Source: Streptomyces sp. SID8374 (GTDB lineage: Bacteria > Actinomycetota > Actinomycetes > Streptomycetales > Streptomycetaceae). From it: a stretch of DNA of 64,000 nucleotides. Each line of letters opens with the position of its first letter. Position 1 is the stretch's first letter. Shown piece by piece: positions 7,607-15,793 of the stretch. The notes beneath the pieces were generated by a model. The model ran no database searches and was not told the DNA's origin. It was given only the letters and a program-made list of their open reading frames with translations. The translations under genes and the position numbers were made by a program. The stretch is taken from contig NZ_WWGH01000001.1 of the NCBI RefSeq assembly GCF_009865135.1, positions 3,286,001 to 3,350,000 of the forward strand, in the 5' to 3' direction.

Positions 7607-9064
7607 TCAGAAGGGGAAGACCGAGCGGCCGTGCTGGATCGACAGCCACTTCTGCGTCGTGAACGCCTCCACGACCGCCTCGCCGTTCAGCCGCCCCACG
7701 CCTGACGTCTTCTCGCCGCCGAACGCGACCAGCGGATCGTCCTGGACGGTGGAGTCGTTGACGTGGAACATCCCGCTGACGATCCGCTGCGCGAACCGCA
7801 CCCCGCGCTCCGCGTCGCCCGTGTGCACGGCGCCGCTCAGCCCGTAGGGGCTGTCGTTGACGATCCGTACGGCGTCGTCCTCGCCGTCGAACGTCATCAG
7901 CAGGGCCACGGGGCCGAGGATCTCCTGCTCCAGCAGCGGGGAGTCGTCGGGGAGGCCGGTGAGGACGGTCGGCTCCACGACGTTGCCGCGGGTGCGGCCC
8001 CGTACGAGCGCTGTCGCGCCGTCCGCGACCGCGCGGTCGACCAGGGCGGTCAGGGCGTCGGCCTGGAGGGCGTTGACGACCGGACCGATCCGGGTCTCCG
8101 GGTCGCGCGGGTCGCCGGACGTGAGGGCGGCCACCTCGGCGGTGAAGCGTTCGGTGAACTCGGCGGCCACCGAACGGTCCACCAGGATGCGGTTGGCCGC
8201 CATGCTGACCTGGCCCTGGTAGAGGAAGCGGCTGAAGACGGCCGCCTGCACCGCGTACTCGACGTCGGCGTCCTCCAGCACCACCAGGGCGCTGTTGCCG
8301 CTGAGTTCGAGGATGGTCCGCTTGAAGAACCCGGCGGCGGTGGCGGCTATGTGGCGGCCGACGCGGTCGGAGCCGCTGAACGAGATCACCTTGGGCACGG
8401 GGTGTTCGATGAACGCGTCGCCGATCTCGGCGCTGTCGGTGACCAGGACGTTGAGCAGTCCGGCCGGCAGCCCGGCGTCCTCGAATATCTTCGCGATCAG
8501 CCCGCCGCCCACGACGGGTGCGCTCTGGTGGGGCTTGACGACGACCGCGTTGCCGAGCGCCAGCGCGGGCGCGACCGACTTCATCGTCACCAGGAAAGGG
8601 AAGTTGAAGGCGCTGATCACGCCTATGACACCGACGGGGAGCCGGTACAGCCGGTTCTCCCGGCCGTCGGAGACGGCGGGCAGCAGGCGTCCCGTGGGCC
8701 GCAGCGACTGCCGGATCGCCTCGCGCAGGACCTCGCTCGCGCCGCGCACCTCGAACTCGGCGCGCGGCCGGGTGCCGCCCAGCTCGTCGATGACCGCCTC
8801 GACGATCTCCTCGGTGCGCTCACCGGTGATGCGCAGAGCCCGCTCCAGGACGGCCCGCCGCTCGTACGGATTGGTGGCCGCCCACTCCTGCTGCGCGCGC
8901 TCGGCCGCCCGGTAGGCCTGGTCGACCTCCAGCGCGGTCGCGACAGTGATCGCGGCGAGTTTCTCACCGTTGTAGGGATTGAAATCGATGATGTCCCATG
9001 AGCCGCTGCCCGTGCGCCACTCGCCATCGATGTACTGGTGGGCCAGTTCATGGAAGAAGGACAT
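7607..9064 (-). CDS. Aldehyde dehydrogenase family protein with Ser at the catalytic Cys position
   Basis: 485 residues, the normal length for this NAD(P)-dependent superfamily. Recognisable parts are the cofactor-binding block (GVISAFNFPFLVTMKSVAPALALGN, VVKPHQSAP), the general base Glu253 in ILELSGNSALV, and the C-terminal GPVALLMTFDGEDDAVRIVND and GEKTSGVGRLNGEAVVEAFT. It resembles the benzaldehyde/vanillin dehydrogenase branch. The catalytic loop reads YQGQVSMAANR: codon 8204-8206 specifies Ser287 where the family has Cys. The 34-residue spacing from Glu253 is the canonical one, so the alignment is secure. Oxidation of aldehydes is therefore uncertain. The start has an AGGGA ribosome-binding site. 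Confidence 0.85.
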   Translation of the reverse strand: MSFFHELAHQYIDGEWRTGSGSWDIIDFNPYNGEKLAAITVATALEVDQAYRAAERAQQEWAATNPYERRAVLERALRITGERTEEIVEAVIDELGGTRPRAEFEVRGASEVLREAIRQSLRPTGRLLPAVSDGRENRLYRLPVGVIGVISAFNFPFLVTMKSVAPALALGNAVVVKPHQSAPVVGGGLIAKIFEDAGLPAGLLNVLVTDSAEIGDAFIEHPVPKVISFSGSDRVGRHIAATAAGFFKRTILELSGNSALVVLEDADVEYAVQAAVFSRFLYQGQVSMAANRILVDRSVAAEFTERFTAEVAALTSGDPRDPETRIGPVVNALQADALTALVDRAVADGATALVRGRTRGNVVEPTVLTGLPDDSPLLEQEILGPVALLMTFDGEDDAVRIVNDSPYGLSGAVHTGDAERGVRFAQRIVSGMFHVNDSTVQDDPLVAFGGEKTSGVGRLNGEAVVEAFTTQKWLSIQHGRSVFPF

Positions 9065-9122
9065 GCAATCCCTTACTGCAGGCGTTCGCAGACTCCTGAT
9101 GTGACGTCATCGTAACGACAAA

Positions 9123-9986
9123 TCATGTCAGTTGGAGGAGTCCTCGCAGGAGATCCCGGCTCTCCTCAGGCCCGGGACTGTCCTTGCGCAGGCAGCCCAT
9201 GGCCTTTTCGTACTGCGCGACTTCCTCTGCCTTGTCCAGATAGAGCGCACTTGTCAGCTGCTCCAAATAGACAATGTCCGACAGATCGGATTCCGGGAAT
9301 CGGAGCATGGTGAACGAACCGCTCTCGCCCGCATGCCCTCCGTAACTGAAAGGCATGACCTGAAGCGTGATGTTCGGCTGCTCCGACATGTCGATCAGAT
9401 GCCGCAATTGGGCGCGCATCACGTCGCGTTCGCCGTACGGGCGGCGCAGCGCGGCTTCGTCGAGAACGGCGTGGAAGACCGGGGCCCGCTCGGACACGAG
9501 CGCTTTCTGGCGCTCCAGGCGCAGCGCTACCCGGCGGTCGATCTCGGCGTCGGACGCGCCGCGCATTCCGCGGGAGACGACGGCGTGGGCATAGGCCTCG
9601 GTCTGCAACAGGCCGTGCACGAACTGGACTTCATAGATACGGATGAGAGAGGCCGCCCCCTCCAGACCCACATAGGTCTGGAACCAGCCGGGCAGTACAT
9701 CTCCGTAACTGTGCCACCAGCCCGCCACATTGGCCTCGCGGGCCAGGCCGAGAAGCGCGTCGCGCTCCGCGTCGTCCGCGACACCGTAGAGCGTGAGCAG
9801 ATCCTCGACATCCCTGGCCTTGAAGCTCACCCGTCCCAACTCCATGCGGCTGATCTTCGATTCGGAGGCCCGGATGGAGTAGCCGGCCGCCTCACGGGTG
9901 ATACCGCGCGACTCCCGCAGCCTTCTGAGCTGAGAGCCCAGCAGGATGCGCCGCACCACCGATCCACTCGACTCGCCTGCCGACAC
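9123..9986 (-). CDS. Scr1-family helix-turn-helix regulator (DUF5753)
   Basis: About 287 residues. The N-terminal XRE-type helix-turn-helix is LGSQLRRLRESRGITREAAGYSIRASESKISRMELGR (about residues 16-52). The rest is the DUF5753 sensor domain with VQFVHGLLQTEAYAHAVVS and ITLQVMPFSYGGHAGESGSFTMLRFPE. Such regulators are numerous in Streptomyces, usually beside DUF397 and HATPase genes as here. The GTG at 9986 is chosen because GGAGGGTAGGACCA precedes it; the ATG at 10004 lacks a good site. It is divergent from the ATPase gene. Confidence 0.88.
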   Translation of the reverse strand: MSAGESSGSVVRRILLGSQLRRLRESRGITREAAGYSIRASESKISRMELGRVSFKARDVEDLLTLYGVADDAERDALLGLAREANVAGWWHSYGDVLPGWFQTYVGLEGAASLIRIYEVQFVHGLLQTEAYAHAVVSRGMRGASDAEIDRRVALRLERQKALVSERAPVFHAVLDEAALRRPYGERDVMRAQLRHLIDMSEQPNITLQVMPFSYGGHAGESGSFTMLRFPESDLSDIVYLEQLTSALYLDKAEEVAQYEKAMGCLRKDSPGPEESRDLLRGLLQLT

Positions 9987-10184
9987 TGGTCCTACCCTCC
10001 CCATCGCCTACCGGGCACTCGGGGCGCCCCCAGAACCCCTCGACCCCGAAGCCACGGATTCTGCCACCAAAACGCTTCAGCCCGTACTCATTCGATTACG
10101 GAAATGGGAAGACGTCCGGAAAGCTCCGAAACTGCCCGACGGAAGAAATGCCCCGGAACCACCACGGTATCGGGCAGGTCCGGC

Positions 10185-10214
10185 GCGTGCACGTGCATCT
10201 GCCCTTGCATCTGC
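10185..10214 (+). promoter_or_regulatory. Paired 30-bp upstream element, copy 1, in the 9987-10333 intergenic region
   Basis: The 347 bases between the divergent HTH and ATPase genes hold no convincing gene; they are comparatively A/T-rich at 10075-10150. They contain a 30-base element starting GCGTGCACGTGCATCTGC that recurs at 11237-11266 in inverted orientation with 27 of 30 bases identical. Each copy points toward the gene it precedes. The core TGCACGTGCA is palindromic. It is a candidate binding site for the local Scr1-type regulator. Confidence 0.55.
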
Positions 10215-10333
10215 TCTGCGCATTGGGAAGCATGACCCCTGCGCACCTGCGTGCTCGTGTTGTGCCGCTGTACCCCCCGCAGTACCGCTTACAGGCAGTG
10301 CCGCTACAGCCGCGAATCCCGGGAGTGCCTCGT

Positions 10334-10861
10334 ATGGGGACGAATGGATCGACGATGCTCGAGCCGTTACGGCAGGGGCTTCCCCCGACCGACCCCTCAG
10401 GGGTCGCCGGCTCGGCCTCCTGCGCTCTGCCCGCCCGTTTCGAAGCGGTCGGCGGAGCACGGCAGTTCACCAGGTCCACCCTGGACCGATGGCAGCTGAG
10501 CGACCGTTTCGACGATGTCGCCCTGGTGGTGTCCGAGCTCGTCACCAACGCCCTGCGCCACGCGCTGCCGAGCGACCCGCCCCGGGAGTTCCAGGACCCG
10601 CCGGTGCGGCTGCATCTGATGCGCTGGAGCTCGCGGCTGGTCTGCGCGGTGCGCGATCCCAGCCGGGAGAGCCCGGTGGCGGGCGAGGCGGCGGACTCCG
10701 CCGAGTCGGGCCGCGGTCTGTTCCTGGTGGAGTGCGTCAGCGACAGCTGGGGCTGGCACCCCTCACCCGCGCCGGCCGGTGAATTCCCGGCCGCGCCCCT
10801 GCACGGCAAGGTGGTCTGGGCGCTGTTCCGGCTCTCGGACTGCGCGAAGAACGGACAGTAA
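10334..10861 (+). CDS. ATP-binding protein, anti-sigma-factor (HATPase_c) type
   Basis: 175 residues with a single GHKL ATPase fold of the RsbW/SpoIIAB serine kinase kind. The N-box is VALVVSELVTNALRHA (about residues 65-80), and ESGRGLFLVECVSDSWGW is the G-box region. The AVRDPSRESP motif is a variant of the usual G1 Asp-X-Gly. These stand-alone ATPases are common in Streptomyces beside Scr1 regulators and DUF397 proteins. The ATG at 10334 has GGGAG ten bases upstream; upstream in-frame starts (10232, 10148) would add unconserved sequence. Confidence 0.82.
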   Translation: MGTNGSTMLEPLRQGLPPTDPSGVAGSASCALPARFEAVGGARQFTRSTLDRWQLSDRFDDVALVVSELVTNALRHALPSDPPREFQDPPVRLHLMRWSSRLVCAVRDPSRESPVAGEAADSAESGRGLFLVECVSDSWGWHPSPAPAGEFPAAPLHGKVVWALFRLSDCAKNGQ

Positions 10862-10890
10862 GGGGCCGCACCCGCACGCGTCTCTCCCCG

Positions 10891-10933
10891 GGCCACCTGG
10901 CCGCCGGAGTCGTTCCCCGGCTGTCAGGTGGCC
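10891..10933. terminator. Bidirectional terminator between ATPase and DUF397 genes
   Basis: GGCCACCTG ... CAGGTGGCC form a 9-bp stem around a loop that can itself pair (CCGG/CCGG). It fills most of the 72-base gap between two convergent genes and ends one base before the DUF397 stop codon. Confidence 0.6.
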
Positions 10934-11173
10934 TCAGGCCGTCGTCAGGTGGTCGAACTCGCCGTCCTTGACGCCGAGCAGCAGCGCCTCGATCTCGGCC
11001 GGCGTATAGACGAGTGCGGGCCCGTCGGGATGGCGGGAGTTCCGCATCGCGACATCCCCTCCGGGCAGTTTCGCGAACTCCACGCAGGATCCCTGGGAGT
11101 TGCTGTGCCTGCTCTTCTGCCAGACGACTCCGCGAAGCTCTGTGGCCGCCATGCCGTTGTACACGTGGTGCAC
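10934..11173 (-). CDS. DUF397 domain-containing protein
   Basis: 79 residues from a GTG preceded by GGGGAG. DUF397 signatures are visible: VVWQKSRHSNSQGSCVEFA followed by DVAMRNSRHPDGPALVYTPAEIEALLLGVKDGEFDHL. Proteins of this family (the BldB-like and WhiJ-associated small proteins) work with a cognate Scr1-type HTH regulator, one of which is encoded at 9123. The likely role is to antagonise or tune that repressor; this is inferred from context. Confidence 0.88.
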   Translation of the reverse strand: MHHVYNGMAATELRGVVWQKSRHSNSQGSCVEFAKLPGGDVAMRNSRHPDGPALVYTPAEIEALLLGVKDGEFDHLTTA

Positions 11174-11236
11174 AGGACGCTCCCCGAGTTGCAAGGTGCA
11201 AGTGTCAACTAGATCGGATCATAGCTCTGTTCATAT

Positions 11237-11266
11237 GCGGATGCATGAGCAGATGCACGTGCACGC
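11237..11266 (-). promoter_or_regulatory. Paired 30-bp upstream element, copy 2
   Basis: Inverted copy of the element at 10185-10214, 27 of 30 bases identical, 63 bases upstream of the DUF397 start and oriented toward it. The remainder of the 11174-11448 interval has no gene; it must carry the promoters of the DUF397 gene and of the lipoprotein gene, but I see no clear -35/-10 pair. Confidence 0.55.
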
Positions 11267-11448
11267 GGGGTGTTGCTTTGATTACAGGCATTCCTTCCCG
11301 GACGACACCTTGAAGGGTGCCCTGAAGGATGCCTTGCAGGAGAGACGAACGGCACGTCTATTTCGCTCCCTCTTAACGGAGTTGACGGTACGAAACTTGG
11401 TAACGTGACGCGGTCTTTCGACCGGGAAACAGCAAGGGGGAACTCCAC

Positions 11449-11967
11449 GTGACCAGCTTTGTACGCACCGGTGGTGTCATGGTCGCCGCTCTGGCCGCCG
11501 CACTGGCACTGACCGCATGCGGCAGTGACGACGACGCGGGCAAGGGTTCCGGCGGCGGGTCGACCGCGACGCCCGGCGGCGACCAGGGGTCGGGGAGCAC
11601 CGGCGTGGACGCGGCGGCGCTGGAGGGCACCTGGGTGGGGCTGACGGACGGCAGGAACGTCACCGTCTCCATCACCGCGGGCAAGGTCGCCCTCGTCGCC
11701 GACCAGGCCGTCTGCCAGGGCGATGTGAAGGACATGGGCGAGGTGATGCTCGCGCTGAAGTGCACCGGCGGGTCCGACGACCGCACCATGGGCTCCATCG
11801 AGTCCAACGACGGGAAGAAGCTGGTCGTCTCGTGGGACGGCGGGACCAAGGACACCCTGTCCAAAGCCGACCCCGGCAAGCTGCCGACGGATTTGCCGTC
11901 GCTGCCTTCGGACCTGCCGTCGCTGCCCGAGCTGCCGGAGCTGCCCGAGGTGCCGCCGGCCTCCTGA
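11449..11967 (+). CDS. Small secreted lipoprotein of unknown function
   Basis: 172 residues. A type II signal peptide (FVRTGGVMVAALAAALALTAC) ends in lipobox LTAC, with Cys24 as the lipidated residue. A Gly/Ser/Asp-rich tether follows, then a compact domain starting LEGTWVGLTDGRNVTVSITAGKVALV with two Cys (QAVCQG, LKCTGG) that could pair. This resembles small lipoproteins with a lipocalin/META-like strand pattern, but I do not assign a family. The C-terminus is a Leu-Pro repeat (SLPSDLPSLPELPELPEVPP). The GTG start follows GGGGGAA. Confidence 0.75.
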   Translation: MTSFVRTGGVMVAALAAALALTACGSDDDAGKGSGGGSTATPGGDQGSGSTGVDAAALEGTWVGLTDGRNVTVSITAGKVALVADQAVCQGDVKDMGEVMLALKCTGGSDDRTMGSIESNDGKKLVVSWDGGTKDTLSKADPGKLPTDLPSLPSDLPSLPELPELPEVPPAS

Positions 11968-12005
11968 GGCCCGGCCCCTCGGGCAGGCCTCCTTCAGGCT
12001 TCCTC

Positions 12006-14132
12006 TCAGTTCTCCGCCAGGGTGCTGCTCACGCGGGTGGAGCCGCCCCGCTCGTCCAGGGCGCGGGTGAACTCCTCCAGCGCCTCCAGGAGCAGCGCCG
12101 CGCCCCGGCGCACCACCGGGTCGCCGGCCGGTGCCGTACCGTCCTCCGTCGGCGTCGGCACGTCCCAGTGGGCCACCGCGTCCACCACCGGCTGCCAGTC
12201 GGGCAGCCGCCGCTCCCGTACCGCCTTGGCGCCCTTCTCGGTGGCCCGGCGCAGCGCCTCGGCCAGCTGGGCGGCGCCGGGCACCGGGTCGGCCGACCGG
12301 GCCGGAAGGTGGGCCTCCAGCACCATCGCGGACCGGCCGAGCTGGGCCAGGGCGTGCTGGGCGTCGGTGGCGGCGGCGCGCGAGATGCCCCGGTGGCGTA
12401 CGGGTTCGTGCTGGGCGGTCGCCAGCGCCTCCTGCCAGGCGACCCTGGCCTCCCGGGTCGCGATCAGGGCGTCCCGTACCTCGTCCAGGTCGCGGTGGGC
12501 CGGATCCGCGTACCGGTCGACCACCGTCGCCGCGTACCGCCCGTCCGCCACCAGCCAATCGGCCAGCCGGTTGCGCAGCCGCGGGGTCTCCCAGGCCGGG
12601 TAGATGGCGTACGAGATCATCGCGAGGAGCCCGCCGACCAGGGTGAGCACGATGCGTTCGGTGACGGTCTGGGACCAGTCGTCGCCCGCCATGCCGAGCA
12701 GGAAGACGACGTAGCCGGAGACGCAGACCTGGCCGACGGCGTACCCGGTCCGCATCAGCAGGTACATCAGCCCGGCGCAGACCACCGCCAGGAGCGCGGA
12801 GAGCCGGGCGTCGGGGTGGGTGGTCTGCACGATGGCGGTGGCGAGGCCGATCCCGATCAGGGTGCCGCAGAAGCGGGCCACGGAGCGGCCGTACGTCTGC
12901 GAGAACTCCGGGCGCATCACCATGACGGCGGTCATCGGCGCCCAGTAGCCGTGGCCGAGCGGCAGGGCGGCGCCCACGAAGTACCCGGCCACGGCGACCA
13001 CCGCGACCCGGATCGCGTGGCGCAGGATCGGGGAGTGGTGGTGCAGCTCGCGGCGCATCGCCTTCAGCACGACCGGCACGAGCCGCAGCAGGGTCGGGCG
13101 GTGCCGGGTGTCGGGGGTGAGGTTCTCGGGCAGGCCGCTCTCGGTGCCGGTGCCCTCCGCGATCTCCAGGACGTCGTCCAGCAGGGCGGCGAGGCGGTCG
13201 GCGGCGCGGCGGGCGGGGCCGACGAGGATCACGTCGTTGTCGGGGGTCTTGAGGACGCCGAGGTCGGTGGCGGAGAGGTGGACGGGTTCGCCGTAGCGGA
13301 CGGCCCGCGCGGCGGCGTCCAGCACGGACCCGGCGGCGCCGAGCAGCTCGTTCACCCAGGCCCGCTCCAGGCCGTCGTCGGGGACGCCCATCGCCGGGTC
13401 GGCCAGCGAGGCGAGGACCGGACGCAGCCGTTCCGCGATGCCCCGGGCGCCGTGGAGTTCGGCGGGGCGGCGGCGGGCCTGGCGCGGGGTGACGGCGGCG
13501 GCGCTGCGGGCGGTCATCAGGGGCAGCGGGTCGAAGGGGGCGACCGGGTCGTGGCGCAGGCGCCGGGCGTAGTCGGCCTCGGCCGCCAGCGCGTCGGCGA
13601 GCGCGTCGCGCTGGGCGCCCCATCTGCGGACCGGGAACAGGACGATCAGCGCCGCCTGGACCACCCCGCCGACCAGGATCATCCCGGCGTGGGCGGCGGC
13701 GTCCGCCACGGAGGTGGGCAGGGTGATCGTCACCAGCATGATCGCGACGTTGGACGAGGCGATGATCCCGCCCGTCGGGCCCGCCGCCCAGGCCAGACCG
13801 GCGAGGAAGGTCCAGGCGCCGAGCACGCAGAGGAAGAGCACGGGGTGCGAGGCGGTGACGTAGCCGAGGAACGTGGAGACGGCGAGGCTGGCACCGGAGA
13901 CGAGGGCGAGCACGGGGCGTGGGCGCCAGCTGCGCTGGAAGGTGGCGATGGCCGCCTGGAAGGCGCCGAACGCCGAGCTGGCCGCGATCTCCGGTCCGAA
14001 GAGGACCAGGCTCGTGCCGACGACGAGGGCGAGACCGGCCGCCCCGCGGAAGGCGATGAGCGGTTCGAGTCTCTGCCGCTCGATCTCCAGCCCCGAGCGG
14101 GCGGTCTCCTTCAGCGCCCGGAGCCAGCTCAT
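12006..14132 (-). CDS. FUSC family membrane protein (aromatic acid exporter type)
   Basis: 708 residues with two sets of transmembrane helices. One lies at about residues 28-175 (AGLALVVGTSLVLFG, VLALVSGASLAVSTFLGYV, ILVGGVVQAALIVLFPVRRWG). The second lies at about 375-515 (LRHAIRVAVVAVAGYFVGAALPLGHGYWAPMTAVMVMRPEF, SYVVFLLGMAG). PLGHGYWAPMTAVMVM is the hallmark of the FUSC/AaeB family. The segments between and after are long soluble helical regions. Its neighbours give no operon partner, and the substrate is unknown. Confidence 0.88.
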   Translation of the reverse strand: MSWLRALKETARSGLEIERQRLEPLIAFRGAAGLALVVGTSLVLFGPEIAASSAFGAFQAAIATFQRSWRPRPVLALVSGASLAVSTFLGYVTASHPVLFLCVLGAWTFLAGLAWAAGPTGGIIASSNVAIMLVTITLPTSVADAAAHAGMILVGGVVQAALIVLFPVRRWGAQRDALADALAAEADYARRLRHDPVAPFDPLPLMTARSAAAVTPRQARRRPAELHGARGIAERLRPVLASLADPAMGVPDDGLERAWVNELLGAAGSVLDAAARAVRYGEPVHLSATDLGVLKTPDNDVILVGPARRAADRLAALLDDVLEIAEGTGTESGLPENLTPDTRHRPTLLRLVPVVLKAMRRELHHHSPILRHAIRVAVVAVAGYFVGAALPLGHGYWAPMTAVMVMRPEFSQTYGRSVARFCGTLIGIGLATAIVQTTHPDARLSALLAVVCAGLMYLLMRTGYAVGQVCVSGYVVFLLGMAGDDWSQTVTERIVLTLVGGLLAMISYAIYPAWETPRLRNRLADWLVADGRYAATVVDRYADPAHRDLDEVRDALIATREARVAWQEALATAQHEPVRHRGISRAAATDAQHALAQLGRSAMVLEAHLPARSADPVPGAAQLAEALRRATEKGAKAVRERRLPDWQPVVDAVAHWDVPTPTEDGTAPAGDPVVRRGAALLLEALEEFTRALDERGGSTRVSSTLAEN

Positions 14133-14168
14133 GGGCCGAGCCTAGCCCGAATCATGGGCAAGTCGGAC

Positions 14169-15401
14169 TTACGCCATGATTTCGCCGTCGTGCGGACCGC
14201 TGCGGGAGCCTTTTCCGGAGCTGCCCATACGGGCCCGGTCGGCGGCCTCGGTGCCGTGGTTCCAGCCCTCCAGGTCGGTGGCCCCGCGGACGCGCGTGGT
14301 GGTGGTCCGGGGGAACATCCGCTCGGTGGTCTCGGTGACGGCGACGTCCCGGGCGGCGAGGACGGGGAGCAGGCCGCGGGGGTCTGTGCCAGGGCCGGTG
14401 CGGGGGCCGGTGCCGGTTCCGGTCTCGGTGCCGCTGTCGGCCGCCGTCGCCGTGGTCCGTTCGGCGGTGTCGGCGAGCCGGGTGCCCAGCCGCTGCGCGT
14501 ACGCCATCAGGAACGACTGCCGGAAGGTCTTGGTCCGCTTACGGCCGGAGGCCCGCTGTCCGGCCTCCGCCCGGGTCATCGCCGCCGTGCCCTGGACGAG
14601 CAGGGAGGTGAACAGCAACTCGACGGCCTCCAGGTCCGGCTCGAAGCCGACGACCGTGCTGAAGCCGAGGTCGCCGTTCCACACGGCCTGGCAGCGGTTG
14701 GCCGAGGCGACGGCGTCCAGCAGGATCGCCTTCGCGCTCTCGTACGGGGGCTCCACCCCGATCCGGCACGCCCCGGGGCTCTCGGTGCTCTTCGTACGGG
14801 CGGCGATGAGAGCCTCGTCGATGCTGTGCCGGGCCATCAGCTCCTGCGCCTTGCCCGTCAGCGCCTCGGCCTCCTCCGGGAACCCGGTCGCCTCCGCCTT
14901 CGCCAGCAGCGCCCGGATCCGGGTGAGCATGCGGGGCTCGTCGGGGGCGGGCGGCCGGTGGAGGTGGTCGGCGGCGGTGCCGGGGGCCGGGCCGACGGAC
15001 TCGATGGCGGGGAGCCGGAGCAGCAGCCGGAACAGCTCCAGCAGGTCGGAAGCGTAGCTGAACCGGTCCGGCTTGTTGCGCGGTGCGGGCGGCCGTCCGG
15101 GCAGCTCGTCGAGCTGGGCCCGCCAGCGGGGCGGCAGCGCGGCGTACCGGGCGGTCTCGGCGGCGATCAGCGTGGCCGCCAGCGCCGCCCGCCGCTCGTC
15201 CAGCTCCAGCCGGACGAACCGGACCAGGTCGGCGGGGTGCCAGCCCCTGCCCCAGGCCCGGGTCACGAACTCCTCGCCCCGCCGGTGCAACGCGTCGTCC
15301 GCTTCGGGGGCGGCGGCGAGCAGGGAGGCCCCGGTGTCCAGGGCCGCGTCGCCCTCCGCGTAGAGCGCCGCCGCGCATGCCTGGTCGACCACCGATTCCA
15401 T
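14169..15401 (-). CDS. DUF2786 domain-containing protein
   Basis: 410 residues. The DUF2786 core lies mid-protein: TRIRALLAKAEATGFPEEAEALTGKAQELMARHSIDEALI (about residues 157-196), followed by EPPYESAKAILLDAVASANRCQAVW and TKTFRQSFLMAYAQRLGTRL. The N-terminal 120 residues are Ala/Leu-rich and helical. A T-G-rich low-complexity segment (TETGTGTGPRTGPGT) lies near the C-terminus. The function is unknown. The start ATG at 15401 opens into a repeat-rich intergenic region. Confidence 0.82.
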   Translation of the reverse strand: MESVVDQACAAALYAEGDAALDTGASLLAAAPEADDALHRRGEEFVTRAWGRGWHPADLVRFVRLELDERRAALAATLIAAETARYAALPPRWRAQLDELPGRPPAPRNKPDRFSYASDLLELFRLLLRLPAIESVGPAPGTAADHLHRPPAPDEPRMLTRIRALLAKAEATGFPEEAEALTGKAQELMARHSIDEALIAARTKSTESPGACRIGVEPPYESAKAILLDAVASANRCQAVWNGDLGFSTVVGFEPDLEAVELLFTSLLVQGTAAMTRAEAGQRASGRKRTKTFRQSFLMAYAQRLGTRLADTAERTTATAADSGTETGTGTGPRTGPGTDPRGLLPVLAARDVAVTETTERMFPRTTTTRVRGATDLEGWNHGTEAADRARMGSSGKGSRSGPHDGEIMA

Positions 15402-15471
15402 CCGACCAGGGTAGGCGGGGTGCGGGGGTGGCTGGTCGGCCCGCTTCCCAGGGCCGGACGTTCACGTGCCG

Positions 15472-15775
15472 GCCGGTCGCGGCGGGCGGGGCGGCTCCCC
15501 CGGGGGGGCGCGGTGGGTGCCCGGCTCCGGGGCGGGCCGGTCGCGGCGGGCGGTGCGGCTCCCGGGGGGGGGCGGTGGGTGCCCGGCCCCGGGGCGGGCC
15601 GGTCGCGGCGGGCGGACGTACTGGACGGGATCGCGCGGGCTCCGGCTCCGGTGGCGCGGTGGGCCGCCCGGCTCCAGGTCGGCCGGTCGCGGCGGGCGGC
15701 CGTACAGGGCGCGGCGGGCGGCCCCGTACAGGACAGGGCCGCGCGGGCTTCGGTTTCGGGGTGGTGTCAGTGGGG
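15472..15775. repeat. Four degenerate GC-rich tandem repeats in the 15402-15793 intergenic region
   Basis: The block GCCGGTCGCGGCGGGCGG begins at 15472, 15536, 15598 and 15682, i.e. at spacings of 64, 62 and 84 bases. The first two units also share a long GTGGGTGCCCGGC-containing tail. The 392-base gap between the divergent DUF2786 and polymerase genes is filled by these repeats plus a doubled GGTGTCAG just before the polymerase start. The plus frame stays open across it, but composition is repeat-driven, so I do not extend the gene upstream. Confidence 0.75.
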
Positions 15776-15793
15776 GGTGTCAGACTCGCAGCC

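Noticed and set aside
11209..13623. An 804-codon minus-strand frame overlapping the lipoprotein and the FUSC gene
   Set aside because: It runs in another frame of the FUSC gene, is Arg/Pro/Gly-rich and has no membrane pattern, whereas the FUSC frame has clear helices.
15083..15793. Upstream extension of the polymerase gene (frame open to 15083)
   Set aside because: The extension overlaps the DUF2786 gene and the GC-rich repeats, and no conserved domain appears. ATG 15794 fits the family N-terminus.
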